DNA of 64,000 nucleotides from Thereva unica (GCA_949987705.1 OX465281.1:28318942-28382941), one strand, 5' to 3'; counted from the stretch's first letter, positions 1 to 11,730 are shown. Notes: generated by a model from the letters alone, not told the origin. Numbers and translations: made by a program.

Positions 1-46
1 GCAAATTTCATCAAAATCGGTTTAGTGGTTTAGGCGTGAAAGCGTA

Positions 47-95
<49 letters not shown>

Positions 96-130
96 GTTAC
101 TTTCGCATTTATAATATTAGTAAGGATATT
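1..130. repeat. (GACA)n microsatellite and flanking LINE/SINE-like 3' tail
   Basis: Bases 47-94 are an uninterrupted run of the tetramer GACA/ACAG. The left flank ('atcaaaatcggtttagtgg') and right flank ('ttactttcgcatttataat') are the kind of sequence that brackets the microsatellite tail of many insect RTE-type LINEs and their SINEs. The rest of the element lies left of the window. Family assignment is by general resemblance only. Confidence 0.55.
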
Positions 131-150
131 TGATTACTAAGATTCATTTA

Positions 151-1570
151 TAGTGGAGTCAGATGAGCAAAACATAAGGAATTGTCTCCAGAGTAAAATT
201 TTTTTTTTGGAACATGTTAGTTACATCGAATACTATACGAAATGGACATTTTCTCCCACTAGCAACCGCCGCTACGTAAGTTATCGGCCATTATGTCAAA
301 AATTTACCATTTTGGTCGTTCTTTCTAAATATAAATGCGTATATCTCGGCATGTGTAGATCCGAACAAATTGAAAAAAATAGAGGTTGTTCGTTATGATA
401 TTGGCTACCAGCGGTTACAATATGAAATCCTTATCTGCACATATAACCTCAAAAAAAATCAAAAACTAAAGAAACTACAGAATTTTGGTTTTTGGTGATA
501 ACTTCGAATATTTTTAGTGAAATTTGATGAAATTTTCAAAAGTTATACTTTATAATGGGAACAATAACTGGTTAAAATTTCAAGTCAAAATATCTAATAC
601 AAGGCTCAAAAATTGACTTCAAATTTGAAAATTGATTGGCCTATCAGTTTTGTGCATCGCTTCGTATGAGGTTCTTACTTTTTTTAAAATGTAGCTTCTT
701 TTATGCACTTTTGATGGTGAAAAAGAAAAAATTTTAAACTTGAAGAAAAGTGAAAAAATCGAATCGAAAATCGACAATTTTTGCATTTTTTCGTCAATTT
801 TTTAGGAAAATTTGACTTTTTTTGGCAAAGTTTGAATTATTACTTCATTTTTGACATATGATGATCGAAAAATTGACTTTTATCAAAAAATGTGATTTTT
901 TTCTAAAAAAAATTGACGAAAAAATGCAAAAATTGTCGATTTTCGATTCGATTTTTTTCACTTTTCTTCAAGTTTAAAATTTTTTCTTTTTCACCATCAA
1001 AAGTGCATAAAAGAAGCTACATTTTAAAAAAAGTAAGAACCTCATACGAAGCGATGCACAAAACTGATAGGCCAATCAATTTTCAAATTTGAAGTCAATT
1101 TTTGAGCCTTGTATTAGATATTTTGACTTGAAATTTTAACCAGTTATTGTTCCCATTATAAAGTATAACTTTTGAAAATTTCATCAAATTTCACTAAAAA
1201 TATTCGAAGTTATCACCAAAAACCAAAATTCTGTAGTTTCTTTAGTTTTTGTTTTTTTTTGAGGTTATATGTGCAGATAAGGATTTCATATTGTAACCGC
1301 TGGTAGCCAATATCATAACGAACAACCTCTATTTTTTTCAATTTGTTCGGACCTACACATGCCGAGATATACGCATTTATATTTAGAAAGAACGACCAAA
1401 ATGGTAAATTTTTTACATAATGGCCGATAACTTACGTAGCGGCGGTTGCTAGAGGTAGAAAATGTCCATTTCGTATAGTATTCGATGTAACTAACATGTT
1501 CCAAAAAAAAAATTTTACTCTGGAGACAATTCCCTTTTCACTAAAATTTGATGCTCATCTGACTCCACTA
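151..1570. mobile_element. Foldback (long terminal inverted repeat) element 1, non-autonomous
   Basis: This is a giant palindrome. The left arm starts TAGTGGAGTCAGATGAGC (151-168) and the right arm ends with its exact complement (1553-1570). The arms stay nearly identical to about 818 and from about 905, so each is roughly 660 bp around a short A/T-rich centre. TTA lies just outside each end (148-150 and 1571-1573); TA within the termini is the alternative 2-bp target duplication. There is no transposase, and the short ORFs at 153-398 and 1313-1504 are mirror images of the same arm. This is a foldback or long-TIR MITE of a DNA transposon; the superfamily is unresolved (3-bp TTA would suggest PIF/Harbinger, TA would suggest Tc1/mariner). 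Confidence 0.9.
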
Positions 1571-1739
1571 TTAGTGACCAACAGGAAATTTTATACTAGT
1601 GGTTTTTTTGCAAGTCATAGAGTGTAGTGATGATCGCGAAGGAATACTAAATGGAACCGTTTTCGTTGTTTAAAATCGACTTAAACTTTAAATTTTGGGC
1701 TCATTTAGATATAAAGCCAGTAAAGTAACGTCGGTTATG

Positions 1740-1944
1740 GTTAAAGCATGAAATTTGAGTTTTGAGGTTATTTTCTTTGAAAGATTTATAAGAGTTAAAA
1801 TGGCGATAACGTGGTCAAAATAACGGAATATACAAAGAATTATAGTTAAAGCATGAAATTTGAGTTTTGAGGTTATTTTTTGTGAAAAAGATTTATAAGA
1901 GTTAAAATGGCGATAACGTGGTCAAAATAACGGAATATAGAAAG
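1740..1944. repeat. Two-copy tandem duplication, about 105-bp unit
   Basis: Copy 1 (1740-1844) and copy 2 (1845-1944) both begin gttaaagcatgaaatttgag and both contain gttaaaatggcgataacgtg. They differ by a few substitutions and a small indel. No coding potential is seen. Confidence 0.85.
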
Positions 1945-3600
1945 AACATTTTGGGCAAGTAATTTTTCCTTTTCTGGTGGTGATAACGTGAATAATTTTG
2001 CATTCCCTAAAAAAAAAAATATTTATTTAATGGAATCTTATAAGAGTGGAATTTCCAATCCAGACATAGGATAGTGAAGTGGGTTAATTTTAAGGGAGAA
2101 ATGTCGTCTCGCTTCGGACGGTAGCGCGGAGTTGTGCGAAGTTTGTCTTATTTAACTTTAAAGAGACTTAAAGTAATTTTTTCTGGAAAAGTTTCGTGTG
2201 AAATCCAGTAATTGATATTTAAAGGGCGTCTATCAAGAAAACGCTGATTGCAATTTGAATGAATCATTAGTCTAAAATTAGTGCCTATTTTGAATTTTTG
2301 TGTCGATAAGTGAAAAATTTTGTTCATAAATAAATCAATGGGAAGAGGCTACATCGATTTTAATATGTATCGGTATCGAGGAAGTGGTGCTCCTCTATAA
2401 ATATTTTAATATAGTGTAAAAACTAGATTTTGTTTTATGACTTTAGTTTGGAAAGAAAGAAAAAAAAACCTATGAAATGCGAAAAAAGTCTAAATGATTA
2501 CCGTTAGGGATTTGGGTCATTTGTATAATAGTTAACAGCTTCCTCTTTGCTCATTGGAACACGCACACGACAAAACACACACACCCATTCAGCAAAATTG
2601 ACATAAATAACAGTGCTTATGATGTACCTAATAAGGAACAAAAAAAAAAAAAACAAATGAAGTAACAATCTGATAAATATTGAAAACGCATCTATTTATA
2701 ATATGAAATTTCGACAAAAATTAAGGCGCAAATAAATATAAATTGGATGTTAATTTTTTGAGGCTTCTTGCCCTGTCGTCTCGCTTCGGACGTTCGCGCG
2801 GGAGTTTTTTTTACGAGGAGGGGTCGCGGTAGAAAAAAAAAAAAAACGGGAGTTGGCGAAAAAGTGGAGTTCCATGCGGATTGTTGGGGCTTGTTTTTCG
2901 GGTAATTAGTCCTTAATTTGAGGGAGATATCGCGTTTTGACTAAACAAAAATAGTGATGTTTAAATAGATAGTTATTATAAATGGTGATATATATTATCA
3001 ATAAATGCACATAATCCGTTTTAAGTGATAGCATGTCAACGCTATGACGATGGGGCCGTGAATTTGTTTTTCAGTAAAATTTTGAGACTTCTTTTAAGAA
3101 TACCAAGCCTTCGCCCTCATATTCACGATAGACAATCTGAAAAAAAATCTCTCGCTATTAATCCGTTAAGAAAAGAATTGTCGAACTTGTGTAGTAAATA
3201 ATATCTAGTATTTCTGTGAAGCTTGGGCATTATAATCAAGATTTAATTAAGGCTCTCTGCTCTGAAATATACTGAAGTATTTTATTTTTTTGAGCAAAAC
3301 AGCACAAAAAAAAAAAAGCTAAGCTAAAATTGAATAAGATAAAATCGCTTAATTTTATAACTAAATATAAAGAAATAAATAAACAAAAAAAGTTAATATA
3401 CATCAATGAATGAATGTGGGTGTGTATGGGCATGCATGTAGGAGTGTATGTATGTAAATAAGAAAAATAACTAAATGAATAAATAAGAAAAACAAAGTAA
3501 ATGAAAACAAAAGAAAAATGAATAAATAAGAAACCAAAATAAATCAAATAATTACAAACGAACAAAATTAAAGAAGTAGCCTATACAATGACCGGCTAAA
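1945..3600. other. AT-rich stretch without recognisable gene
   Basis: No supported gene. A 19-bp word, tgtcgtctcgcttcggacg, occurs at 2102-2120 and again at 2774-2792, each followed by a CGCG-containing GC patch inside otherwise AT-rich DNA, so part of this may be an old duplication. The open frame on the minus strand at 3236-3565 is a low-complexity translation of TTT/ATT-rich sequence and is not called. Confidence 0.5.
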
Positions 3601-3807
3601 CCCCCCCCCGTGTGTGGCCCTCAGGATTAAGGATGACCCTAACAAAGGTAAGTGATCTCCACCTCTTTTGCATGAACTTATATAAGACAGCCCAAACATG
3701 ACTGGTGCCCATTGACCACCATTCCTCTCTCCCTTCTTGACCCCCTCTCGTTGGTCCCGGACGGCTCAAGTGACCCCTTATCGCCCTTTCTTTCGTTTAA
3801 TTCGGTT

Positions 3808-4092
3808 AAATGGCACGAGTTTTCTTAAACAGTTTAACTGTCACCCCTTCCGCATCTCTGCATCACGAACCCCACCCCATCCGGCGAGCTAGCTTGAGCA
3901 TCGCAAGTCGTGCCGACCTCAGATACAGAGGATGCAAGCTTTTGGCGATACCCTCCCGGCGGTCGAACCGTCCCTGTTACCCCTTCTTCATTCATCCTTT
4001 CTCCATCCCTTATTTTTGTGACGATGTCTTTCTGGCCTTTAGGGCCCACTCCCTTCTTCGTGCTCCGGCACAAATTACCCCGACAGTTACAC
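3808..4092. repeat. Dispersed repeat, unknown type, copy 1
   Basis: This aligns with 5990-6296. Both begin tggcacg, share the block 'atccggcgagctag' after a run of 'cacgaacccc', and both end cccgacagttaca. The sequence is GC-richer than its surroundings. No coding frame is common to the two copies. The type is unknown; LTR remnants or a LINE 5' region are possible. Confidence 0.65.
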
Positions 4093-5989
4093 TTTCCAGA
4101 AAAGACGCGCTTCACTTAGTTTGTTTGGTATGCGTGGGACAGGAAAATGAGTAATTCATTCCTTCATCCCATTATGATTATTCTTGATTCTCCCTTTTTG
4201 GGCAACAAAATTTAGACCAAAGAAGTCAATGGAAATGGAAAAATTGCTCGGTATAACCGCGGTTTTTGTGCGAGACCCTGTGGTCGGGGGAACACAAAAA
4301 AAGTTTTTGGTCGAAAAGCGTGGCTTCGAGGAGTCAGGTCAAAACTGTCGGGATGTGAAGTCGTGGTGTCGAATAGCGCGTCTGAAAAATTGCTTTTTTT
4401 TTGTTTTTTTGTTCAAGTTTTCACCCTAAACGGTGGATACGACAATTACATCGTAATAATTAGACGCGTATAACTATCGGTGTGTGAAATTATTAAACAA
4501 AAAAGGTTACGACTGTCGATAGCACGTCTGTGTTTTTTTCTGTTTGAGTTTACCTAAAAAAATGCCGCTGGGATAATTTCAGCTCCTGGCTTCAAGCAGT
4601 TTTTTTGGTGGAGCCAAAGGTACTCATGTGAAGCGGGAGGATTTTATTTTTTTGAGAAAAGGAAAAGTTTAAAGGTTAAATAATGTAAAAATTTTGAAAG
4701 TTAAATAATATAAAAAGTAGAACAGATAAATAACTTAAAAAGTACCAAAAGTTAAATATAAAAGGTAGAGAAAAAAATCTTTTTGCAAAAGTTGAATAAT
4801 ATAACAAGCATAAAAGTTAAATAATATAAAAAGTTTGAAAGCTAAATGGTATGGAGAGTATCGAAATTAAAGGAGTATTGGTACAGCTAACTTCCCCTCA
4901 TCGTTAAGATCTAGTCTACGTGGTTTCTACTAGTGTAATCCGAACTATGTATATGAAAGTAAGTTTTCTTTATTATATAAAAATGTACCTTATCTAAAAA
5001 TTAATGATGTAAACTAATGTACATAATTTCCGATGTAAGTTGTCTTTGTATGACGATATAACCATTTTAAGTTTTGAAGCGAGAAATATAAAAAAAAAAA
5101 AAAAAAAAAATATATATATAAGTAAGTACCCAAAAGGAAAAAAAAGGAAAATTTGTTTTGTAGATGATTTTAAATAGCATAAGTTTTTCAAGGAAGAAAG
5201 AAAAAAGAAAATGAAAAAGAAAAAATGAACAGTTTATCTGATTTTCCAAATCTTTTATTGTAATATTATAAGAAGTACATTGCTGGTAATTTATATATAT
5301 ATGTAAAAAAAAAAAAAAAAGAGAAGAAAACCAAAGAAAGGAAAAAGTAATTAAATATTATACCTGCGGAATTGTTTTTTTTGTTGTGTAAAAAAAAAGG
5401 GTAGGCCTAACTTTTCTTAAGATAGAAAATCTCGATAAATATATTTTTGCATGCGGTAGAAACTACGCAAGAAAAGAAAAAAAGGAAAATTAGTTATTAT
5501 CTGTTATATATATTTGAAGATTTAAAGAAACACCTAAGGAATCAAGAAATATTTTATATAAAAAAAAAAAAAAGAAAAAACCCAGAAGAAAAGGGATAAA
5601 TATTTTGTAGATTTTTTTTTGTGATCAGTGAGCCGCAACAAGTTTTCCCGTTCACGTAGTACTAGTTTTTTTGTAAACTCAATTTTTTTTTATAATATAT
5701 GTAATTACGAGAACAACTTTCGGTCGAAATTTTCTTTCAATTTTTTTTATGGCCAACGTGATGGAGTAATCTGTTGATGGTGGATGACAGGGCACGGTGG
5801 TCGGTGGGGAGGCTGTGTGCCTTGCCCGGTATGTAAGTACCAGTAGTATTTAGATTTCTTTTTATTTCAGCATACCAACTCCGACCGCATCCGATCGCAT
5901 GGCTGTGACCCCGAACCCCCTTTAGCCCTCTCGATGGCCCCGAACGAATCACCCTATCGCTTGTTTTGAAGTTCTTTTTCTGTTGGTGT
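4093..5989. other. AT-rich spacer between the two repeat copies
   Basis: Long A- and T-runs and scattered gttaaataatataaaa-type words at about 4670-4860. No gene is supported. If 3808-4092 and 5990-6296 are ends of one element, this would be its interior, but no gag/pol frame is visible. Confidence 0.4.
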
Positions 5990-6296
5990 CAGTGGCACGT
6001 GATCTTCAGTTTGTTCAAACTGTCACTCCCGTTTCCTTGTCTCCGTGCACCACGAACCCCCCCCATCCGGCGAGCTAGTTAGAGCACCGCTAGACGTGCC
6101 CAACCAGGTGTAGTGGAGGCAAAACAAGTTTTCCTCGGCGATATCCCTTTCTTTGGACCTCGTCCAGCCACACTTTCGGTCATTAGTGACCCCTTCCCTT
6201 TCCTTTTTTTGTAATTTTGTTTGCGGCCCCTTGTGGCAATGAGACTCTTCAGTCCTTCTTCGAGCATAAGCTCAAACGATCCCCGACAGTTACATA
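5990..6296. repeat. Dispersed repeat, unknown type, copy 2
   Basis: Direct-orientation counterpart of 3808-4092, about 2.2 kb away. It shares tggcacg at the start, the 'atccggcgagctag' core and the cccgacagttaca end, with many substitutions between. The copies are clearly diverged, which argues for an old duplication or two insertions. Confidence 0.65.
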
Positions 6297-7486
6297 TGGC
6301 TTAAATGAAAGGTCTCGAAACCAAAAAGACGACAAATTCAATAATCAGATGTTCGTCGCTTTTTCTTTTTGAGCTATGGTACCTGGAAATTTGCATAGAT
6401 TTCAAGGTGCTTGATTTTTCAACATACAATAATTTTGCATGGGACATATTTTTTTCATATTTCTTACGGAAAAATTACTCTTTATCATGCCGTTAAATGT
6501 TTGAAAAGTTCGCCCAATGTTGCCAAACGTTGCTTATTGAACGTATTAACTGTCTCCATTCATAGTGTGAAGTGTGACATCATCGGGAATTGCATCAACG
6601 CTACTTGATGGTGGATGTTTAGTGTATTGAGCACCCAAGTTCCTATTGAATTTGAACCAGAGAGAAACACCTACATGTAACATCAGTAAAAACTCCCGTA
6701 TTGCCACATCCGTGCAAAATTATTATTTTGGAGCGAATGCACCATGGCCTATAAAAAATAGGTCGAAGCGCATGACAGGGCTTTTCAAGATTTCCGAGGA
6801 AAACCTAATCCATGGTAGGCGCTCTGACACTACTTGCTCAACTTTGCCTGGTATACTTCGATCAAAGCCTGCAAATGAGCTGAACGGATGCATGCTTGAA
6901 AGCATCACATCTATGGAACAGTATTGAAAAAACCAACTTTTGGTCGTTTCAAATAGCGAAATTTCAATCGATAGCATCGATATTATTCGGAATCAAAAAT
7001 ACGAAAATGGCTCCTACTGTATATTAAAATTCTTATCACCTCAACTGCAAAATAAACGGAAGCTATAGCGCGTACCAAAAGAATTGGAAATATAAACACA
7101 GGCGGCGAACTGACAATTTCACACCCATTAAAATTTCGTGTATGGATAAAGTTCAAGCGGACGTGCATTGTAATTTCTTCTTCGAAATTCATTTACGGGC
7201 AAAAACACTCCCTCATAGCATCTGACCACGACAAGAGTGGCAGTGAGGCCGCTGAATTGTGATTAGGGATATAAATGAGCAAGTGATTTGGGTTTTTAAA
7301 CGAACGGAGTTACACTTTTCTTTACGAATGTACTTGCATCCCGGGATTTGAGACTCTCAGTGCCCATCGATTTTGAGATTCCCAATTGTTTTGGCGCACG
7401 CCATACTATTGGCTTATTTGTGCAGCGAGGCGCACCGGGTTCCAGCTAGTATTTTCATAATGACTAGAGAGGCGTGAAACAAAGTT
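6297..7486. other. No recognisable gene
   Basis: Short open frames occur on both strands (for example 6646-6927 plus, 6723-6977 minus), but they overlap, lack recognisable motifs and resemble no family I know. Probably decayed repeat DNA. Confidence 0.4.
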
Positions 7487-7988
7487 TCAAAACTCAACAC
7501 CGCTGTCGGTATTAAGTATATTAGGAGGACAGTATACATTGATGACAACACATTTATCATATTTAGATCTTATCTCAACAGCAATGACTTCAAATTGAGA
7601 CCGTCTGGACTTACCAACAACTCTAGAAGAAAGCATAAAGGATACATACATATATGGCAGCACCCCCATAAGCATGATCAACATAATCAACTCAGACACG
7701 ATCAACTTACGAAAAACTAGATAGAGAAACAAAAGAGGAAGGAACTTCAGGTTTAAGCCAAGTCGTACAGCAGAACATGTACATTCGTACGGTCCATTTT
7801 GGTTTTAAGCTCCTTGCATTAAGAATGCATATATTTAGTCCGGAAGTGGAGGAATAGAGAATAAAGACTATTCTGCTTTCCACACTAGAATCTTCCAGAC
7901 CAGTTTGTTCGCTCACAATTCGTACTTCGACGGTTACTCCAATGTCATCTATGAACCCTATCGCATCTCCATATGTTGTTCTGTACAC
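7487..7988 (-). pseudogene. Non-LTR retrotransposon endonuclease relic
   Basis: Two overlapping minus-strand frames read as the start of an apurinic-like endonuclease domain. The first has LNICILNARSLKPKW, close to the 'hLNARSLh' opening of jockey/CR1-type ORF2. The second has FEVIAVEI and VVINVYCPPN, matching the 'Y.PPN' strand of the same fold. The frame shifts between them near 7710-7730 and neither continues into a reverse transcriptase. In an intact element this domain nicks the target site. A dead fragment. Confidence 0.6.
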
Positions 7989-8032
7989 CGTCAGCCCATC
8001 TACCGATTCACAATGAAGGGTACCTCGCGCGT

Positions 8033-8260
8033 TCTTAGTCCGAAACAGTCATGCACAACGCCAAAATGCCTGCCTGCAATAAAAATAGGACTACCTCACA
8101 CTTAGCATGAAAGACTCGATACTCGTGAGTAAAAATAAGAATTGCCCGTTCTTAGCCTGCAACAGGCACGGACAGCATCGAAACGCCTGCATGACATCCG
8201 CAACAAGTACGGTATGCCTGAGTAAAAATTCTACTTTTTCAAATGCAGCCCGCTATAGGC
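8033..8260. repeat. Imperfect tandem duplication, about 116 bp
   Basis: gttcttagtccgaaacag followed by 'cgccaaaatgcctgc' at 8033 reappears in diverged form as gttcttagcctgcaacag followed by 'tcgaaacgcctgc' at 8149. It lies directly upstream of the 5S-like segment at 8285-8370 and may be part of the same repeat. Confidence 0.45.
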
Positions 8261-8284
8261 ACGAATGTAAAGTCCAAACGAAGC

Positions 8285-8370
8285 ATACCGGCTTTGGTTC
8301 GATTGCGCAGGTCAAGCAGTATTGGACTTGGTTAGTAATTAGTTGGTTGAAGGCTGGGTGAAACAACACA
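8285..8370 (+). repeat. 5S rRNA-derived repeat, copy A
   Basis: From 'ataccggctttggttcgat' through ggtcaagcagtattgg and gttagtaattagttgg to 'gctgggtgaaacaacac', the order and spacing follow metazoan 5S rRNA from loop A past the internal control region. It shares changes away from 5S (ttggac in place of tcgggc) with the copy at 30104-30190, so both probably come from one amplified repeat. The 5' third of 5S is not recognisable. Confidence 0.65.
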
Positions 8371-8659
8371 CACGCATTTAGTTTGATCGATTACTACCGC
8401 ATTCATATCTGTAACAGAGACGGGCATACCTCTGGCGGGGACATTTTTAGAATTTCTTGTCTGTAGCTGGAGCGTTTATATCTTGTGTAGCCTTTGTTTA
8501 CTACTCAGGATGGAAGCTAGATAAGTATATGTAATCTGCCATAGCAGATGCAGTTCGCTAATGCAGTTCGCAGAAATGTCAAAAAAGTACTAAAAAGTAC
8601 TCATTGGGAATTTTTTTTCTCGATTCTACTCATGAGAATTTAATCAAGTATTCTCCACC

Positions 8660-8807
8660 GGTTCTGTATCCCTAAGCATGAGATCAAGCACTTTGAGTCT
8701 ATCCAGTGGTAGGGTTTGGTAGTCATTCGGGTAGTGAAGATTGCTCAGGGCAAAAAGGACAAATCTCTTCTGAGTTCCTGCTGCTGCTTGCTTGGTATAT
8801 AGGATCC
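8660..8807 (-). pseudogene. Jockey/CR1-like LINE ORF2 C-terminal relic, 3' part
   Basis: The minus strand reads FALSNLHYPNDYQTLPL followed by DRLKVLDLML, which matches the post-RT region of the plus-strand LINE at 33160-37258 (NLYNPAEYHSLPHYTDR, LKVLDLLP). It is separated from its upstream part (9745-9932) by the hAT insertion 8816-9736. Stops and frameshifts are present. Confidence 0.65.
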
Positions 8808-8815
8808 CAGATAGG

Positions 8816-9736
8816 CAGGGCCGGTGCTCGGAGTTTTTGCGCCCGGTGCACTATAAGATATTGCGCCCCATAAGCTGTTCATGTTCAATGGACACTCGGT
8901 AATCTGCTAAAAACTTCGTTTACGGAGAAGATAGAAGGAGGGCACGTTGGGATGTGCAGAATTTTTGAACTGTTGAATTCTTTCACTGAATTTTTGAACC
9001 AACTTTCTGATAGTTGAAAGGCTGTTGCTGTTTATTGTCTCCCTGTTGTTAGGAAAAGAAAGGAGAAGAGATGGCAGAAGGGAAAATTTGGGTTAAAAAC
9101 AACAACAACAAGCTGAAACATTCTAATATAATGTTCGTTGGGAAAGTTGGCTCTTGTGAAACCCCATACGATTCTTCATCGAATCGAGAATGGACGATTA
9201 TAGCCAATTTTTGTTGGTTGGCCCGTGTGGAACTGCCATATTAATTTGTTAGACAGTAAAAGCATCAAAGCAGCCAGATATTACTAGACAGATGGTGTTA
9301 TCCCGACTGGGTCATAGATGGCTCAAAAATTGGGAACAAGTTGTGGTATCTTTTCCAAGGCCTTGAATATAGATGCCTCTTTTCGTCTACTCGACCATTG
9401 CGGCGTGTTCCAAACGGCCGAGATTTTTCTCTCATTTGGGAGATTGTTTCTGATTCTCCAAGACGAAGGTCTGTTTCTTTACTTTTTGAGTAAAATCTCG
9501 AGTAACATTTCTTGAGTTTATGAAAATCTCGAAGCTAAAACCTTTGGAAACTTCCTGCCCGGGGACAAGTAAAATTTCCCCGGTTTTTTTTGCCTGAGAA
9601 AGTACAGGGACAGGAATTGGGTAAATTGGAATTGGGCTTTTAACTTTTTTTTAAGTCTTAATTTCTGAAATTGCGCCCCCATCAAATTGCGCCCGGTGCA
9701 AGTGCACCATTCGCACATATGAAAGCGCCGCCCCTG
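8816..9736. mobile_element. Non-autonomous hAT-like DNA transposon
   Basis: The terminal inverted repeats are CAGGGCCGGTGCT at the left and CAGGGGCGGCGCT at the right (read inward). They are flanked by an 8-bp target duplication: CAGATAGG at 8808-8815 and CAAATAGG at 9737-9744 (7 of 8 match). The 8-bp duplication and CAGGG-type ends are hAT hallmarks. Near each end is a direct word TTGCGCCCGGTGCA. The 921-bp interior has no transposase. The host site is the jockey/CR1-like LINE relic on either side. Confidence 0.85.
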
Positions 9737-9744
9737 CAAATAGG

Positions 9745-9932
9745 ACACGCATATTCTAGGATAGGGTGGACTATAGAAGAGAAGAGTGTTGTGACCTATA
9801 CTTAACCGAATCCATTGGCTCTTCTCTTGAAGCAAGAAGTTTGTTGGCTCTGGCAGTAATGTTATCGCAGTACAGGTTGAAATGAGTGTTATAGTTGCCT
9901 AGATCTACGATATGATCCACCTGATTCAACAT
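9745..9932 (-). pseudogene. Jockey/CR1-like LINE ORF2 C-terminal relic, 5' part
   Basis: Minus-strand reading gives VDHIVDLGNYNTHFNLY, then DNITARANKLL and, after a frameshift, HPILEYACPI. In the better copy at 33160-37258 the same order is DQIVDLGV, ITARANKLLGF and RPILEYACPVWDP. The reading resumes at 8807 after the hAT insertion. Confidence 0.7.
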
Positions 9933-9955
9933 CATCCACTTTTTTTACTTTAGGC

Positions 9956-11730
9956 TTCTTTAATCCCTCATGGGGTATAGGGCGGAAACAGTTGCCGTCC
10001 AGTGGACTCGTGTTTTGTGCGAGAGCTCTCAGCTCCGACCACGATCTTTCAGTTGTTGCGGCCTCTGCTAGTAGGGTTCTCCTCCACGTTGTTCTAGGTC
10101 TTCCGACTCTACGGGATCCTTGCAGATCCTAATCAAGGGCATGTTTGGCAAGTTTCTCGTTTTCGCGTCGCAAGGTGTGGTCAATCCAATTCCATATCCT
10201 TCGCCTGATTTGGTCGTCTATGCTTTCTTGGTTGGCACGGAGCCATAGTTCTTCATTTGAATTGCGGATTTTTACGATACAACACAGCCACATAAAGCTC
10301 CTATTGACCTAGTCGAAAGCTTTCTCCTAGTCAACGAAAGCAAGGTACAGGGCGATAGTAATTCAGTATACTGCTCCACTATGATTCTCAAGGTGTTAAT
10401 ATGGTCTGCCTCTCTTATCCTAGATAGTAATATATGGGACAAAATTTTGCCAGCTGTAGAAAATAGACAGATGCCTTTCCAGTTGTCGCATATTGTTAGG
10501 TCCCCCTTTTTTTGGTATTTTGACTATGATACTTTCCGTCCTGCTTTTTCCAGGATTGGCTGAATCACATCTGTTATGAGGCTTGAATCGGCTTTCAAGA
10601 ATTCTGGCGGGATGTCATCTTTTCCAGTTGCTTTGATGAACCATTCAAGGCGGCGAAGAAATAATCTCTCCATTTTTGAAGTTGCTCCTCGCTGCTGCAC
10701 AGCAGCATTTCATCCGCACTCTTAACGGTACTCTTTTTACTAGCTGTTTAGTAATTTGGTATAGCCCTTTACTGTTGCCTGTGTTTACCGCGTTTTTCGC
10801 TTTTTCTGCGAGCTCGTTTTTCTGATGATTTTTATCAAGCCGGACGCTTCTTTTTACATCCGGCACAGTATAAAGGGCGTTTCCTGAGACTCTAGTCTTT
10901 CACATAAAAAAACACAAAAAATTGAGAGTATTCCCGTCGCCTGTAGAGTTCACGTTTTAGGGCTCTTCTGCGTTCTGTTTTTTGGCAGGTTGTGTCCGAG
11001 ATCCAATGTTTCTGGTTTCTTTGAACATAATCGATGCTTGTTTCCGCTGCTGTTATAATAGCGCCCTTTGTCGTACTCCACAGCTCTTCAATGTTATTTT
11101 CTTCAGAAACTCTTTGCTGGCTTAAGGTTTGTTGTAGTTTCCCAGCAAATTCTCGCTTTTTAACGCTCTCCTCCAGAAGGTTTACGTTAAACCCTCTACA
11201 GTTTATGGCATTGCGCTGGACGTTTCTGTTTGCGGCGGTTTTAAGACGAGTAGCTGCTACTATCAAATGGTGGACACTTTCAGTGTCTGACCCCTAAAGC
11301 TCCTGACATCCTCTAGAATAGTTCTCCATCTGCGGCTGATGGCCACCACATCTATCTGATTTCTCGTTCTACCATCGGGTGATACCTAGGTCTCCTTGTG
11401 TATCTTCTTTTGGCAAAACTAAGTTCCACTTACCATGAGTTGGCAGGAGCTACAAAAGTCAACGAAAAGCTCACCGTTGCTGTTAGTTAGCTGGCCTAGG
11501 CCTTGATTTCCAATTGTGTGTTCAAGGCCGGTCTTGTTGGAGCCGATCTGTGCGTTTAGGTCACCCATTAAAACAACGATGTCTCCCCTTGGAATAAATC
11601 AAAAAACCACGTCTCATATAGAATTCTTCCTTGATGTAGTCGTCTGCATCTTCAGTTAGAGCATAGCATTGGACTACCGTAGTGCTTCCTAGTCTAGTAC
11701 GCAGGTGCACGGTAATAATCCTCTCATATT
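9956..11730 (-). pseudogene. RTE-clade LINE, family 1, copy 1 (degenerate, internally deleted)
   Basis: Reading the minus strand from 11730: endonuclease (RLGSTTVVQCYALTEDADD), the EN-RT linker (10892-11266, with EELWSTTKGAIITAAETS), the RT N-terminal region (10645-10866), a shortened RT with VYLAFVDYEKAF-type sequence near 10300-10370, and the C-terminal tail. The stretch 9956-10400 is closely related to 41155-42300 but lacks the RT core containing YADD. It ends at the family's 3' terminus (cttctttaatccctcatggg). A SINE fragment interrupts it at 10862-10915. The encoded EN-RT would carry out target-primed reverse transcription; this copy is dead. Confidence 0.85.
10862..10915 (+). mobile_element. 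5'-truncated SINE 3' end inserted in the RTE copy
   Basis: cacagtataaagggcgtttc followed by 'tagtctttcacataaaaaaa' matches the 3' end of the tRNA-derived SINE at 35775-36245 (tail at about 36187-36245). The A-rich tail lies on the plus strand, opposite to the host RTE copy. It splits the RTE linker region between RREYSQ and DVKRSV. Confidence 0.75.

Noticed and set aside
153..398. 81-aa frame and its near-identical minus-strand partner at 1313-1504.
   Set aside because: Both are the same arm of the foldback element read from either side; they carry no domain.
3236..3565. 109-aa minus-strand hydrophobic frame.
   Set aside because: Low-complexity A/T-rich translation (Phe/Tyr/Ile runs); no neighbours or motif.
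4994..5249. Two short Phe-rich minus-strand frames that look like membrane proteins.
   Set aside because: Products of poly(A)/poly(T) runs near 5090-5110; not protein-like in composition.
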